Of a DNA stretch of 64,000 bases, positions 26,531 through 35,266 are shown piece by piece (positions within the stretch are counted from its first letter, which is position 1; each line of letters opens with the position of its first letter). The stretch is from Firmicutes bacterium UBA4874 (lineage in GTDB: Bacteria; Bacillota; Clostridia; Caldicoprobacterales; DTU083), in the NCBI GenBank assembly GCA_002399435.1, contig DHDO01000071.1:37629-101628 (forward strand), read 5' to 3'. The position numbers and the translations under genes are program-made. Under the pieces are notes generated by a model. The model was not told where the DNA came from and ran no database searches. It saw only the letters and a program-made list of their open reading frames with translations.

Positions 26531-27078
26531 TCCAATATCTCCCTTTCTTTTTCTTTTACGATCTCGTCCACCTTTTTAATGTGATCATCGGTCAGATCCT
26601 GAATCTTGCTCTCGCTGTCCTTTTGCTCATCTTCTGTAATCTCAGACTGCTTTTTCTGTTTCTTTATGGTATCGTTGGCCTCTCTCCGGATGGCTCGAAT
26701 GGCAATCCTGGATTCTTCGCCATATTGGCTAACGGTTTTTACCAGCTCTTTTCTTCTTTCTTCTGTTAATTCAGGGAAAATAAGTCGGATGACCTTCCCA
26801 TCGTTGCTGGGAGTAATGCCGATATCCGATTTCATGATCGCCTTTTCCACCAGGGGGATCATCCTGGACTCCCAGGGAGCAATAACCAGTTGTCTCGGCT
26901 CCGGAGTGGAGATATTTCCAATCTGATTGAGCGGAGCGGGAGTGCCATAATAGTCCACCACAATACGGTCCAACAGATGTGGATTTGCCCTGCCGGCTCT
27001 TAAGCCTGCCAAATTGGATCTTAACACCTGCAATGACTTCACCATCTTGCTGTTTGCTTCTTTGTACACTTCCTCCAT
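26524..27078 (-). CDS. frr: Ribosome recycling factor
   Basis: RRF splits post-termination ribosomes with EF-G. The 184-residue protein begins MEEVYKEANSKMVKSLQVLR and has the signature LRAGRANPHLLDRIVVDYYG and the C-terminal helix ending KEKEREILEF. It starts 4 bases after pyrH, the universal pairing. The SD AAGGAGG is strong. Its last codons overlap a small downstream ORF in another frame. Confidence 0.97.
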   Translation of the reverse strand: MEEVYKEANSKMVKSLQVLRSNLAGLRAGRANPHLLDRIVVDYYGTPAPLNQIGNISTPEPRQLVIAPWESRMIPLVEKAIMKSDIGITPSNDGKVIRLIFPELTEERRKELVKTVSQYGEESRIAIRAIRREANDTIKKQKKQSEITEDEQKDSESKIQDLTDDHIKKVDEIVKEKEREILEF

Positions 27079-27081
27079 GAC

Positions 27082-27831
<750 letters not shown>

Positions 27832-27832
27832 T

Positions 27833-27862
27833 TAAAAAAAGAGAAACACGAAAGTGTTCCTC
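27833..27862 (-). terminator. Intrinsic terminator between tsf and pyrH
   Basis: On the minus strand GAGGAACAC and GTGTTTCTC pair (one internal mismatch) around a 4-base loop, followed by seven T. It begins 8 bases after the tsf stop codon. Confidence 0.85.
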
Positions 27863-27870
27863 TTCTCCTT

Positions 27871-28518
27871 TCAGCCCTGGACCTGACCCATAACTTCCTT
27901 TGCAAAATCGTTCTGTCGCTTTTCCAGTCCTTCTCCCATTTCATACCGGACAAATCTTCGGATACGGATATTTTCGCCGACCCTGGAAATTTGCTCGTTT
28001 ACAATATCCCGGATGGTCTTGTCCGGATCCTTGACGAATGCCTGCTCCAAAAGACAGATTTCCTTGAAATATTTTTCAAGACGCCCCTCCACCATCCGAT
28101 CGACGATTTTCTCCGGCTTGCCTTCACTTAATGCCTGCGCCCTGAGAATTTCCTTTTCCCTGGCGACATCCTTTTCCGGGACGTCCTCCTTGCTGAGATA
28201 CTGCGGATCGGTTGCAGCAACATGCATTGCGATATCTCTCACAAAAGACTTGAATTCCGGGGTTTTTGCAACAAAGTCGGTTTCACAGTTCACCTCAACC
28301 ATGACACCGATCCTGCCGCCCATATGGATATAGGACTCCACGATCCCTTCCGCTGCGATCCGATCGGCCTTTTTTGCTGCAGCTGATATTCCCTTTTCCC
28401 TCAGAATATCGATTGCTTTTTCTTTATCGCCATCTGCTTCCTGCAATGCCTTTTTACAGTCCATAATACCGGCGCCGGTCATATTTCTCAGCTCTTTGAC
28501 GCTGGATGCAGAAATCAT
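27871..28518 (-). CDS. tsf: Elongation factor Ts
   Basis: EF-Ts is the nucleotide exchange factor of EF-Tu. The 215-residue protein begins [20 protein letters not shown], the signature UBA-like N-terminus, with the motif [17 protein letters not shown] and the core domain [11 protein letters not shown]. It is of the short form with one core repeat, as in many Clostridia. The start is the ATG at 28518 (SD AAGGAGG, 8 bases). It follows rpsB, with a hairpin terminator in between that may lower EF-Ts relative to S2. Confidence 0.97.
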   Translation of the reverse strand: MISASSVKELRNMTGAGIMDCKKALQEADGDKEKAIDILREKGISAAAKKADRIAAEGIVESYIHMGGRIGVMVEVNCETDFVAKTPEFKSFVRDIAMHVAATDPQYLSKEDVPEKDVAREKEILRAQALSEGKPEKIVDRMVEGRLEKYFKEICLLEQAFVKDPDKTIRDIVNEQISRVGENIRIRRFVRYEMGEGLEKRQNDFAKEVMGQVQG

Positions 28519-28562
28519 ATCATTTTCCTCCTTCAAGGTAAAATAAAATACAAATATTCATT

Positions 28563-28599
28563 AAAAAAGGAAGAAGGAGTCATGCCACCCCGTTCTTCC
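28563..28599 (-). terminator. Intergenic terminator/attenuator between rpsB and tsf
   Basis: On the minus strand GGAAGAACGGG pairs with CTCCTTCTTCC (small internal mismatch) around a 9-base loop and is followed by TTTTTT. It begins 16 bases after the rpsB stop codon and lies 45 bases before tsf. Partial read-through would set the S2 to EF-Ts ratio. Confidence 0.7.
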
Positions 28600-28614
28600 C
28601 CCCTGTAAGCCAAA

Positions 28615-29316
28615 CTATTCTTCGCTCATCTGCTCACCCTGACGGCCTTCCAGAACAGCATCGGCAATCTTGGACGCAAAAAGCTTTACCGCGCGGATCG
28701 CATCATCATTGCCTGGGATAACATAATCTGCTTCATCCGGATCACAGTTGGTATCCACAATCGCTACCACAGGGATGTTCAAATTCCGGGCCTCTGCAAT
28801 GGCAATATGTTCTTTCCGGGGATCCACCACAAACAATGCGGCAGGTAATTTTTTCATTTCCCGGATGCCACCCAGATTCCTCTCAAGCTTTTCTCTCTCC
28901 AGACGCAGCTTAATGACTTCCTTCTTGGGAAGCACATCGAAAGCGCCATTGGTTTCCATGTCATCCAGCTTATTTAAACGGTCAATACGGGTACGTATGG
29001 TCTTGAAATTTGTAAGCATACCACCCAGCCATCTTTGATTGACATAAAACATACCACAGCGTTTTGCTTCGGCTTCAATGGACTCCTGAGCCTGCTTCTT
29101 GGTGCCGACAAACAGAATATCCTTCCCATCCGCAACAGTATCCCGGATAAAATTATAGGCTTCCTCCAACATTCGCACGGTCTTTTGCAGATCAATGATA
29201 TAAATACCATTCCGATCTGTGAAAATGTAAGGAGCCATCTTGGGATTCCATCTGCGGGTCTGATGTCCGAAATGAACACCTGCTTCCAGAAGCTGCTTCA
29301 TTGTAACAACAGCCAT
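28615..29316 (-). CDS. rpsB: 30S ribosomal protein S2
   Basis: S2 is a late-assembling 30S protein. The 233-residue protein begins [20 protein letters not shown] and includes [45 protein letters not shown] and [17 protein letters not shown]. The true start is the ATG at 29316 with SD GAGGAGG; the frame is open to 29400 but lacks family similarity there. A good promoter lies about 105 bases upstream, leaving a leader in which S2 autoregulation is possible. Confidence 0.97.
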   Translation of the reverse strand: MAVVTMKQLLEAGVHFGHQTRRWNPKMAPYIFTDRNGIYIIDLQKTVRMLEEAYNFIRDTVADGKDILFVGTKKQAQESIEAEAKRCGMFYVNQRWLGGMLTNFKTIRTRIDRLNKLDDMETNGAFDVLPKKEVIKLRLEREKLERNLGGIREMKKLPAALFVVDPRKEHIAIAEARNLNIPVVAIVDTNCDPDEADYVIPGNDDAIRAVKLFASKIADAVLEGRQGEQMSEE

Positions 29317-29420
29317 TTGATTCACCTCCTCGAGTTTTTCCTCCCTTGCCATCCTCTTGTCCCGTAACCTGAAACAGGCACCCACAGCACAATCTGACAA
29401 GGTGTGTAATCACAAAGCTT

Positions 29421-29449
29421 AGTATAACATATCTGATTTTCAGAATCAA
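29421..29449 (-). promoter_or_regulatory. rpsB-tsf promoter
   Basis: On the minus strand -35 TTGATT (29444-29449), a 17-base spacer and -10 TATACT (29421-29426), about 105 bases before the rpsB start. Confidence 0.75.
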
Positions 29450-29524
29450 TACCCGATCTGCCAATTTTCCTTATTTATCATAGGCAAGAAATGGAAAAAT
29501 ACATTGGACAAAAAAATTTAAATT

Positions 29525-29794
29525 TTAATGATCATAGATTTCCGTAACAGCGGAAAAAACATCCTGCAGCTCCTTTTCCGCTTCAATTCCGACATAATAA
29601 TCGTCTCCGTTTTCGTCCTGCTCCACTCTTAAAATAACGATTTCATCCCCTTCACCAGAATCGGTATCCTCTTCGGGACATGCCAGGACAATGTATTCAC
29701 GGTTGTTGTAATCAAGGGACATCCTATATTCAAAAGTCGTAATAACATTGTTTTCATCCACCAATTCGATGAAATGAGGCAGCTGATCTTCCAT
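29525..29794 (-). CDS. yrzB: DUF1292 (YrzB-like) protein
   Basis: An 89-residue acidic protein beginning MEDQLPHFIELVDENNVITT, with YIVLACPEEDTDSGEGDEIV and VEQDENGDDYYVGIEAEKEL. This is the DUF1292 family, which has no assigned biochemical role. It follows ruvX by 10 bases, the same pairing as yrrK-yrzB of B. subtilis. The protein has no membrane span. Confidence 0.9.
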   Translation of the reverse strand: MEDQLPHFIELVDENNVITTFEYRMSLDYNNREYIVLACPEEDTDSGEGDEIVILRVEQDENGDDYYVGIEAEKELQDVFSAVTEIYDH

Positions 29795-29804
29795 GATAAC
29801 CTCC

Positions 29805-30221
29805 TCATTTTTGATTCTGACAGTCCAGATAGGACTGCAGAATCAATACTGCTGCGATCTGATCCACCCGTTCCCTGCGTTTCTTCCGGCTCATGTCCGC
29901 TTCCAGCATTGCCCTATGGGCCGATACCGTAGTCAGCCGCTCATCCCAGAACACGATCTTCTGCTGCAATACAGACTTTAACTCTTCTGCAAATTGTTTG
30001 ACTTTTTCTCCCTGAAATCCCAGAGTTCCGTTCATATTTTTTGGAAGTCCCATAACAATACAATCCGGCCGGTACTGATCCACCGTTTTTTTTATTTGTT
30101 CCAGATCATATTGAGAACTGCGCCGCATAAGGGTCGCAATCCCCTGAGCGGTATAGCCCAGATCGTCGCTTACAGCCATACCAATTCTCCTGTCACCGAC
30201 ATCCATGGATAGGATTTTCAA
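29805..30221 (-). CDS. ruvX: RuvX (YqgF): Holliday-junction-resolvase-like nuclease / pre-16S rRNA processing
   Basis: The 138-residue RNase-H-fold protein begins [20 protein letters not shown], with catalytic Asp in strand one and the downstream [16 protein letters not shown] and [18 protein letters not shown] segments. YqgF is reported to process 16S rRNA ends in E. coli, while the resolvase role is mostly inferred from fold. In B. subtilis the order is ireB-ruvX-yrzB; here an aldo/keto reductase gene stands between ireB and ruvX. Confidence 0.94.
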   Translation of the reverse strand: MKILSMDVGDRRIGMAVSDDLGYTAQGIATLMRRSSQYDLEQIKKTVDQYRPDCIVMGLPKNMNGTLGFQGEKVKQFAEELKSVLQQKIVFWDERLTTVSAHRAMLEADMSRKKRRERVDQIAAVLILQSYLDCQNQK

Positions 30222-30287
30222 ATGGGCATCTCCCTTCTTTTGCCTTGCAGTGCCCCTGGAATCAATACATAATGCCCGGAAATGTCC

Positions 30288-31232
30288 TCAGACCACCTTA
30301 ATGGCAAGCTCTTTGCATACGGATCCGCAGTACCCGCATAATATGCACTTGCCCTTATCCACATGTGCCTTGTGGTCCTTCAGGTACAAGGCGCCCTGCC
30401 TGCACCTTCTCACACATGCCCCGCAGCCCTGACACCAATACTCAATGCTGAGTTCCCTGTCATATTGGCGAAGCTTCTCCGCCAGGCCGTCGGGTATGGT
30501 ATGATCCGTAAAATACTGCACATTGGCATCCACCTCATCTATACGCTGCATTCCAATCGCAACGGAATGGCAGTAGGGAAATGCAGTAATATAATCCAAC
30601 GCCTTTTTGTAATCCTTGATAAGGTGTCCGCCGCCAAAGGGCTTCATGGTATAAATACCCTTCCCCATGCGCCAGGCTTCCGCGATTGCCTGCTCCATAT
30701 CCTCCCTGCTTCCGTCCACAATGCCCAATCCACGGACATTCAGAATGGGGAAAATGACATCAATGTTGTCCATTTTGGCAGCTGCCCGGACGGCGGCAAC
30801 AAAATGCGTGGAAATACCAACCGCCCGGATCACTCCCTTTTCTTTTTGCCGGTTGAAATATTCCAAAGCTTCTGCATGTCCCTTTAATGTAAGAGGACCT
30901 TCCTGTTCATGAAGCAGGAACAAATCAATATAATCCCGCCCGGTCTCCTTCAGGGCCCGGTGTAACGTTTTCTCCGCAGTAGGGATATCATAGGCATAGG
31001 ATTTTGTCGCCACGACAAGATCCGGTTTCCTCTTCAAAGCTTTCCTGATGAAGGGATAGGTATCATATAAATCTGCCGTATCAATAAAATTAATCCCCAG
31101 ATCGATTGCCCGATCCAATACCCGGGAACCTTCCTCCAATGTAAGATTCTTTTGCATCGGGCCTATCGTCAAAGATCCAAAACAAATCTCGGAAACAGAT
31201 ATTCCGGTATCTCCCAAAATATTTACCTTCAT
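30288..31232 (-). CDS. Aldo/keto reductase with C-terminal two-[4Fe-4S] ferredoxin domain
   Basis: The N-terminal 250 residues form an aldo/keto reductase barrel: [34 protein letters not shown] with the catalytic Asp and Tyr region, and [19 protein letters not shown]. The C-terminus has two ferredoxin-type clusters, [11 protein letters not shown] and [11 protein letters not shown], each CxxCxxCxxxC. Such fusions occur in anaerobes and could pass electrons between ferredoxin and a carbonyl substrate; the substrate cannot be told. It overlaps the ireB stop codon by four bases (ATGA), so it is coupled to ireB, an unusual insertion into the ireB-ruvX pair. Confidence 0.88.
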   Translation of the reverse strand: MKVNILGDTGISVSEICFGSLTIGPMQKNLTLEEGSRVLDRAIDLGINFIDTADLYDTYPFIRKALKRKPDLVVATKSYAYDIPTAEKTLHRALKETGRDYIDLFLLHEQEGPLTLKGHAEALEYFNRQKEKGVIRAVGISTHFVAAVRAAAKMDNIDVIFPILNVRGLGIVDGSREDMEQAIAEAWRMGKGIYTMKPFGGGHLIKDYKKALDYITAFPYCHSVAIGMQRIDEVDANVQYFTDHTIPDGLAEKLRQYDRELSIEYWCQGCGACVRRCRQGALYLKDHKAHVDKGKCILCGYCGSVCKELAIKVV

Positions 31233-31501
31233 TTATCCTCCCCGACATTGTTTTCCATGTAGAAACGGACGAGCTCCTCTAAAAGCTCATCCCTCTCGAA
31301 TCTGCGGATCAGTGCCCTTGCATTCCGATAACTGGTAATATAGGTCGGATCCCCTGAAATAAAATAACCAACCAGCTGATTGATGGGATCATAGCCTTTT
31401 TCCTTCAAAGCCTGGAAAACTTTTTGGAAAATCTCCTTCGGCGTATCTGAAGACTCTTTTTCCAGTTTGAACTTCATGGTTTCCTGAAAATCCTTGTTCA
31501 T
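31229..31501 (-). CDS. ireB: IreB family regulatory phosphoprotein (UPF0297)
   Basis: The 90-residue protein begins [20 protein letters not shown] and has [20 protein letters not shown] and [20 protein letters not shown], diagnostic of UPF0297. In Enterococcus faecalis IreB is a substrate of the PASTA kinase IreK and limits cephalosporin resistance. No kinase gene lies in the window. The gene has its own extended -10 promoter and starts the ireB-AKR-ruvX-yrzB group. Confidence 0.93.
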   Translation of the reverse strand: MNKDFQETMKFKLEKESSDTPKEIFQKVFQALKEKGYDPINQLVGYFISGDPTYITSYRNARALIRRFERDELLEELVRFYMENNVGEDK

Positions 31502-31554
31502 AAGTCGTCGCCCTCCAGTTTATCCTGACTTCATTAAGCAATTTCCCCAAACAT

Positions 31555-31583
31555 ACTATACCACAAATTTTCTTTCTTTTCCA
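31555..31583 (-). promoter_or_regulatory. ireB operon promoter (extended -10)
   Basis: On the minus strand -35 TGGAAA (31578-31583), a 17-base spacer and -10 TATAGT (31555-31560) preceded by TGG. It sits in the 90-base gap between whiA and ireB. Confidence 0.6.
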
Positions 31584-31591
31584 TATTCCTC

Positions 31592-32578
31592 TTAAATCTC
31601 ATGGCATCCTCTGGTTCCCCGATGATCCTCCGCTATCTGATCCAATTTCCGCAGGCGGTGATTGACTCCGGATTTTCCCATCCTGGGTATCATCCGTTCC
31701 CCCAGCTCCCTAAGGCTGGCATCGGGAAAGCTGAGCCTTAATTCAGCGACTTCCCTCAGATTGGGCGGAAGACAGGAAAAGCCGATCCGATCCCGGATAT
31801 ATTCGATATTCTCCACCTGACGGACAGAAGCATTGATCGTTTTGCTGAGGTTGGCTGTCTCACAGTTGACAATGCGGTTGATATGATTGCGCATATCCTT
31901 GTAGATCCGGATATTCTCCAGGTTGAGAAGCGCGGTATGGGCACCGATCAGGCTCAGCAGGGTCACGATGTGTTCTCCTTCTTTCAGATAGACCACATAA
32001 TTATTCTTCCGCTCAATCAGCTTTGCATGCAGTCCGAATTCACGAACCAGCCTGCAAAGGCTTTCTCCGTATTTTTCGGAATGGGCGATCAGTTCCAGAT
32101 GATAGGCTTTCCTGGGGTCACTGACCGACCCTCCCCCCAAAAAGGCTCCCCTCAGGTAGGATTTCCTGCAGCATGGTCTGCGCACCAGTCTCTTGTCAAT
32201 GTCCGACTGGCTCCTCATATTGCCTTCGGCATCCTGGAACAATATACAGGTATCCTCCAGTATTTTTTTTGCAACATCCGGTTTTGCAATCAGGAGGACA
32301 TAGTTGTTGTTTTTCCGGAAACGACGATTCCGGCGTACCAGAATCTCCGGACTTTCTCCGGTAAGGCTCTTGATCAGTGTAAAAATACGACGGGCAATGA
32401 ATGCATTTTCCGTACTGATCTTCAGACTGACCCGTTCTTTCCCCGCCAGACGGATGGTACCGCTCGTATGAATCAGGGCAGCCAGTTCGGCCAGCCTGCA
32501 GCAGTTCCTTTTTGGAGTGGCGCGGCAGATTTCATTCTTTGCCTTGAATGAAAAGGATGTGGAGGCGGTACTTTTCAT
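31592..32578 (-). CDS. whiA: Cell-division/sporulation regulator WhiA
   Basis: WhiA combines a degenerate LAGLIDADG homing-endonuclease fold with a C-terminal helix-turn-helix and binds DNA; in Bacillus it affects cell division and chromosome segregation. The protein begins MKSTASTSFSFKAKNEICRA and has LRGAFLGGGSVSDPRKAYHLE and the C-terminal DNA-binding helix LRELGERMIPRMGKSGVNHR. The ATG at 32578 has a GAGGGGTGATC SD; the ORF extends to 32599. It lies 4 bases after rapZ. Normally yvcK lies between them; it is missing. Confidence 0.95.
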   Translation of the reverse strand: MKSTASTSFSFKAKNEICRATPKRNCCRLAELAALIHTSGTIRLAGKERVSLKISTENAFIARRIFTLIKSLTGESPEILVRRNRRFRKNNNYVLLIAKPDVAKKILEDTCILFQDAEGNMRSQSDIDKRLVRRPCCRKSYLRGAFLGGGSVSDPRKAYHLELIAHSEKYGESLCRLVREFGLHAKLIERKNNYVVYLKEGEHIVTLLSLIGAHTALLNLENIRIYKDMRNHINRIVNCETANLSKTINASVRQVENIEYIRDRIGFSCLPPNLREVAELRLSFPDASLRELGERMIPRMGKSGVNHRLRKLDQIAEDHRGTRGCHEI

Positions 32579-32582
32579 CAGA

Positions 32583-33446
32583 TCACCCCTCTTTTTCATT
32601 GATATCCCTGTGTTCCAGGATCACATGATGACCGTTCTTACGGAGCATTTCACAGATCGAATCCGCAACGGCCACCGACCGGTGACGTCCGCCGGTGCAG
32701 CCAATTCCGATAACCAGTTGGTTTTTCCCTTCCTTGATAAAGTAAGGAATCAGAAACTCCAGCATCTCGTCCACCTTTCTCAGGAAAACATGCGTTTCGG
32801 GAAATTTGGACAGATAATCGCGGATGATTGGTTCCTTTCCTGTGTGATTCTTCAATTCTTCAATATAAAAGGGGTTTGGAAGGAAACGGACGTCAAATAC
32901 CATATCTGCATCCGGCAATATCCCGTGTTTGAAACCGAAAGAGATAATGGATATAATCAGTCCTTCGTAATCATTGTCGTCGGAAACCAACTCCCGGACG
33001 ACTTCCCGGAGCTGCTTTGGCTGAAGATTGCTGGTATCGATGATGTTGGTTGCGCTTTTTCGAAGATTCTTCAACCTGTCCCGTTCCATTTGGATGCCTT
33101 CGATCAGCCGTCCTTCCTTGCTCATGGGGTGAACCCTTCTGCTCTCCTTATATCTGCGTACCAATGCATCGTCAGATGCCTCCAGATACAGGATATCATA
33201 GGCGTAACCGTTTTGCTTCATAATATCCAGGCATTCGGATAAATCATCAAAAAACCTTCCGCCGCGGATATCAACCACAATGGCAATCCGATCTACTTTG
33301 CCCTGCGACTGATAACACAGCTCCGCAAATTTGGGCATGAGCTTGGGTGGTAAATTATCAATACAGAAATAGCCCATGTCCTCCAGATAATGTATCACCA
33401 GGGTTTTCCCTGCTCCTGACAGACCGGTCACAATGATGAAACGCAT
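32583..33446 (-). CDS. rapZ: RNase adapter / nucleotide-binding protein RapZ
   Basis: The 287-residue P-loop protein has MRFIIVTGLSGAGKT with Walker A at residues 8-15, EASDDALVRRYKESRRVHPM, and the C-terminal GIGCTGGRHRSVAVAD motif. In E. coli RapZ guides RNase E to GlmZ; in Gram-positives (YvcJ) it is linked to competence and hydrolyses nucleotides. It lies between a PHP hydrolase and whiA. SD is weak but the ATG is the family start. Confidence 0.95.
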   Translation of the reverse strand: MRFIIVTGLSGAGKTLVIHYLEDMGYFCIDNLPPKLMPKFAELCYQSQGKVDRIAIVVDIRGGRFFDDLSECLDIMKQNGYAYDILYLEASDDALVRRYKESRRVHPMSKEGRLIEGIQMERDRLKNLRKSATNIIDTSNLQPKQLREVVRELVSDDNDYEGLIISIISFGFKHGILPDADMVFDVRFLPNPFYIEELKNHTGKEPIIRDYLSKFPETHVFLRKVDEMLEFLIPYFIKEGKNQLVIGIGCTGGRHRSVAVADSICEMLRKNGHHVILEHRDINEKEG

Positions 33447-33479
33447 GAATGCCCTCCATTCCTATCCTTCGTCCTGAAA

Positions 33480-34235
33480 TCATCTTGAATATTGCTGTAT
33501 GTACTCTTCTGAATTAATGATACGCTGCGGGGGCACACCGGCTGCCTCTGCGATGGCGATTGCCCTGTCAAATACGCCGACCTTCTCCGGCACATGTGCA
33601 TCGCTGCTGATTGCAAAGAATGCCCCTTCCTTCAACGCGGTTCGGACATACTCCACCGTCATATAGCCATGACTTGCATTGATCTCCAGGGCAGTACCAT
33701 TTCTTACTGCTGCTTTTGCCAGCTTTGCGGAATCGATGGGAATCTTTGCACCAGGATGAGTCAGAATCCTGATCGGATATCGCTCCATGGCCTTCCCCAG
33801 GGCTTCTGTATTTCTTTGCGTCAGTTCTTCCCTCTGAAAGGGAATCAGCTTGTCCAGCCCGTTACGAAGAAAAAGCTGCCATCCGTCCCGTATGCCGGCT
33901 GGTTTTACTGCCTTGTGAAACCCCATCAGAATCATGTCAAACGCATTTCGCTCGCTGTCCGGTATATCGATGGTACCATCCATGCCGGTCAGGTTTGCTT
34001 CAATCCCCATCAGGATTTCAATGTCGGAAAAACGCTGGTTGAGGCTGCTGATCTCCTTTCTCATTTTGCTGATATCGGAAAGAGCCATGCCAAATCCCAT
34101 ATGACCGAATCCATGATCCGAAATGGCAATTTGTTTTAGCCCTTTTTCCCGGGCTGCCTCCACATTGTCCAGAATCGATCCTTTCCCGTGGCTATACCGG
34201 GTATGTGTATGATAATCCGCTATGATATGATACAA
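33480..34235 (-). CDS. PHP-domain phosphoesterase
   Basis: The 251-residue protein begins MYHIIADYHTHTRYSHGKGS with the HxH metal motif, and has ISDHGFGHMGFGMALSD, LTHPGAKIPIDSAKLAKAAV and ISSDAHVPEKVGVFD, the four metal-binding motifs of the polymerase-and-histidinol-phosphatase family (YcdX-like). Substrate unknown. It starts 20 bases after murB and precedes rapZ; a PHP gene in this place recurs in some Clostridia. Confidence 0.9.
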   Translation of the reverse strand: MYHIIADYHTHTRYSHGKGSILDNVEAAREKGLKQIAISDHGFGHMGFGMALSDISKMRKEISSLNQRFSDIEILMGIEANLTGMDGTIDIPDSERNAFDMILMGFHKAVKPAGIRDGWQLFLRNGLDKLIPFQREELTQRNTEALGKAMERYPIRILTHPGAKIPIDSAKLAKAAVRNGTALEINASHGYMTVEYVRTALKEGAFFAISSDAHVPEKVGVFDRAIAIAEAAGVPPQRIINSEEYIQQYSR

Positions 34236-34254
34236 AAAACATCCTCCTGTTTCC

Positions 34255-35172
34255 TTACTCCTGACCTACGATCCGGACCTCAGGCTGCAATTCCACACCG
34301 GATTGCTCCCGGACACGCTTTTTCACCTTGTCAATCAACTCAAGGACATCACAGGCTGTAGCATTTCCCAGATTAATGATAAATCCGGAGTGCTTTTCCG
34401 AAACCTGTGCATCTCCTGCCCGGAGCCCCCGTAACCCCGCATCCTGTATCAATTTGCCTGCATAGTATCCAACAGGCCGCTGAAAAGTACTCCCGGCACT
34501 GGGATACGACAGGGGCTGCTTCTCCTGTCGTCTTTTGGTAAGATCCTGAATCATTTTACGGGATTCCTCATAATCGCCTTTCTTCAGCGACAAAAAGCTT
34601 TCCAGGATGATTTTCCGGCTGTTCTGAACAATGCTGGTCCGATAGCCAAGTGCCATCTCCTCCCCCTGCAGCACGGTCTGATTTCCATCCTCATCCAGAA
34701 TGGAAATCTTTTCAACCACATCCTTCATTTCTCCCCCGTATGCTCCGGCGTTCATCGCAACTGCACCGCCCAGTGATCCCGGAATACCACTGGCAAATTC
34801 CAGCCCGCGCAGGCTAAAACGCAATGCAAGTCCGGACAGGGCGGATAACAGGATACCGGACTGCGCCCGGATCGTCTCTCCCTTTACTTCCGCATGGCTG
34901 AATCTGTCGGCCGCCAACTTGATAACGGCTCCGCGAATGCCCTTGTCCCGCACCAGAAGGTTGGTACCGTTTCCCATTATCATGAACGGCACATCGTTTT
35001 CCCTCAATATCGCCAGGGCACCCTGTATCTGTTCCGTTTTTTCCGGTAAAATCATAAGATCCACCGGTCCCCCTATATGGAAGGACGTATGCCGTTTCAT
35101 GCTTTCATTTCGCAGCAGTTGATCCTGCGGAAAGATTTTACTTAGTGCTTCAAATACATTATCAAGATTCAT
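34255..35172 (-). CDS. murB: UDP-N-acetylenolpyruvoylglucosamine reductase
   Basis: MurB reduces UDP-GlcNAc-enolpyruvate to UDP-MurNAc with NADPH and FAD. The 305-residue type II protein has FHIGGPVDLMILPEK, GNGTNLLVRDKGI, the GLEFASGIPGSLGGAVAMNAG flavin motif, and the catalytic serine region YPSAGSTFQRP. SD AGGAG before ATG at 35172. The gap before it toward the solute-binding gene has no clear promoter, only a weak hairpin. Confidence 0.96.
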   Translation of the reverse strand: MNLDNVFEALSKIFPQDQLLRNESMKRHTSFHIGGPVDLMILPEKTEQIQGALAILRENDVPFMIMGNGTNLLVRDKGIRGAVIKLAADRFSHAEVKGETIRAQSGILLSALSGLALRFSLRGLEFASGIPGSLGGAVAMNAGAYGGEMKDVVEKISILDEDGNQTVLQGEEMALGYRTSIVQNSRKIILESFLSLKKGDYEESRKMIQDLTKRRQEKQPLSYPSAGSTFQRPVGYYAGKLIQDAGLRGLRAGDAQVSEKHSGFIINLGNATACDVLELIDKVKKRVREQSGVELQPEVRIVGQE

Positions 35173-35210
35173 ATTCTGAAACTCCTGTTATTAAAATGAT
35201 GTCTTGCCGT

Positions 35211-35232
35211 TCCTTTTCCCGGCAACAATTAC
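35211..35232 (-). terminator. Weak hairpin between the solute-binding gene and murB
   Basis: On the minus strand TTGCCG and CGGCAA pair across a 10-base loop, followed by GACATCATTTTAAT, which is only moderately T-rich. It could terminate the solute-binding gene, whose stop codon is 35 bases upstream. Confidence 0.3.
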
Positions 35233-35266
35233 GAAAAACATCAATGCCGAATTCCTCCATGGAACA

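Noticed and set aside
28570-28600. T-box leader motif (GGGTGG-like) between rpsB and tsf
   Set aside because: The sequence GGGGTGGCATGAC lacks the T-box core and there is no specifier loop; it is a simple terminator hairpin.
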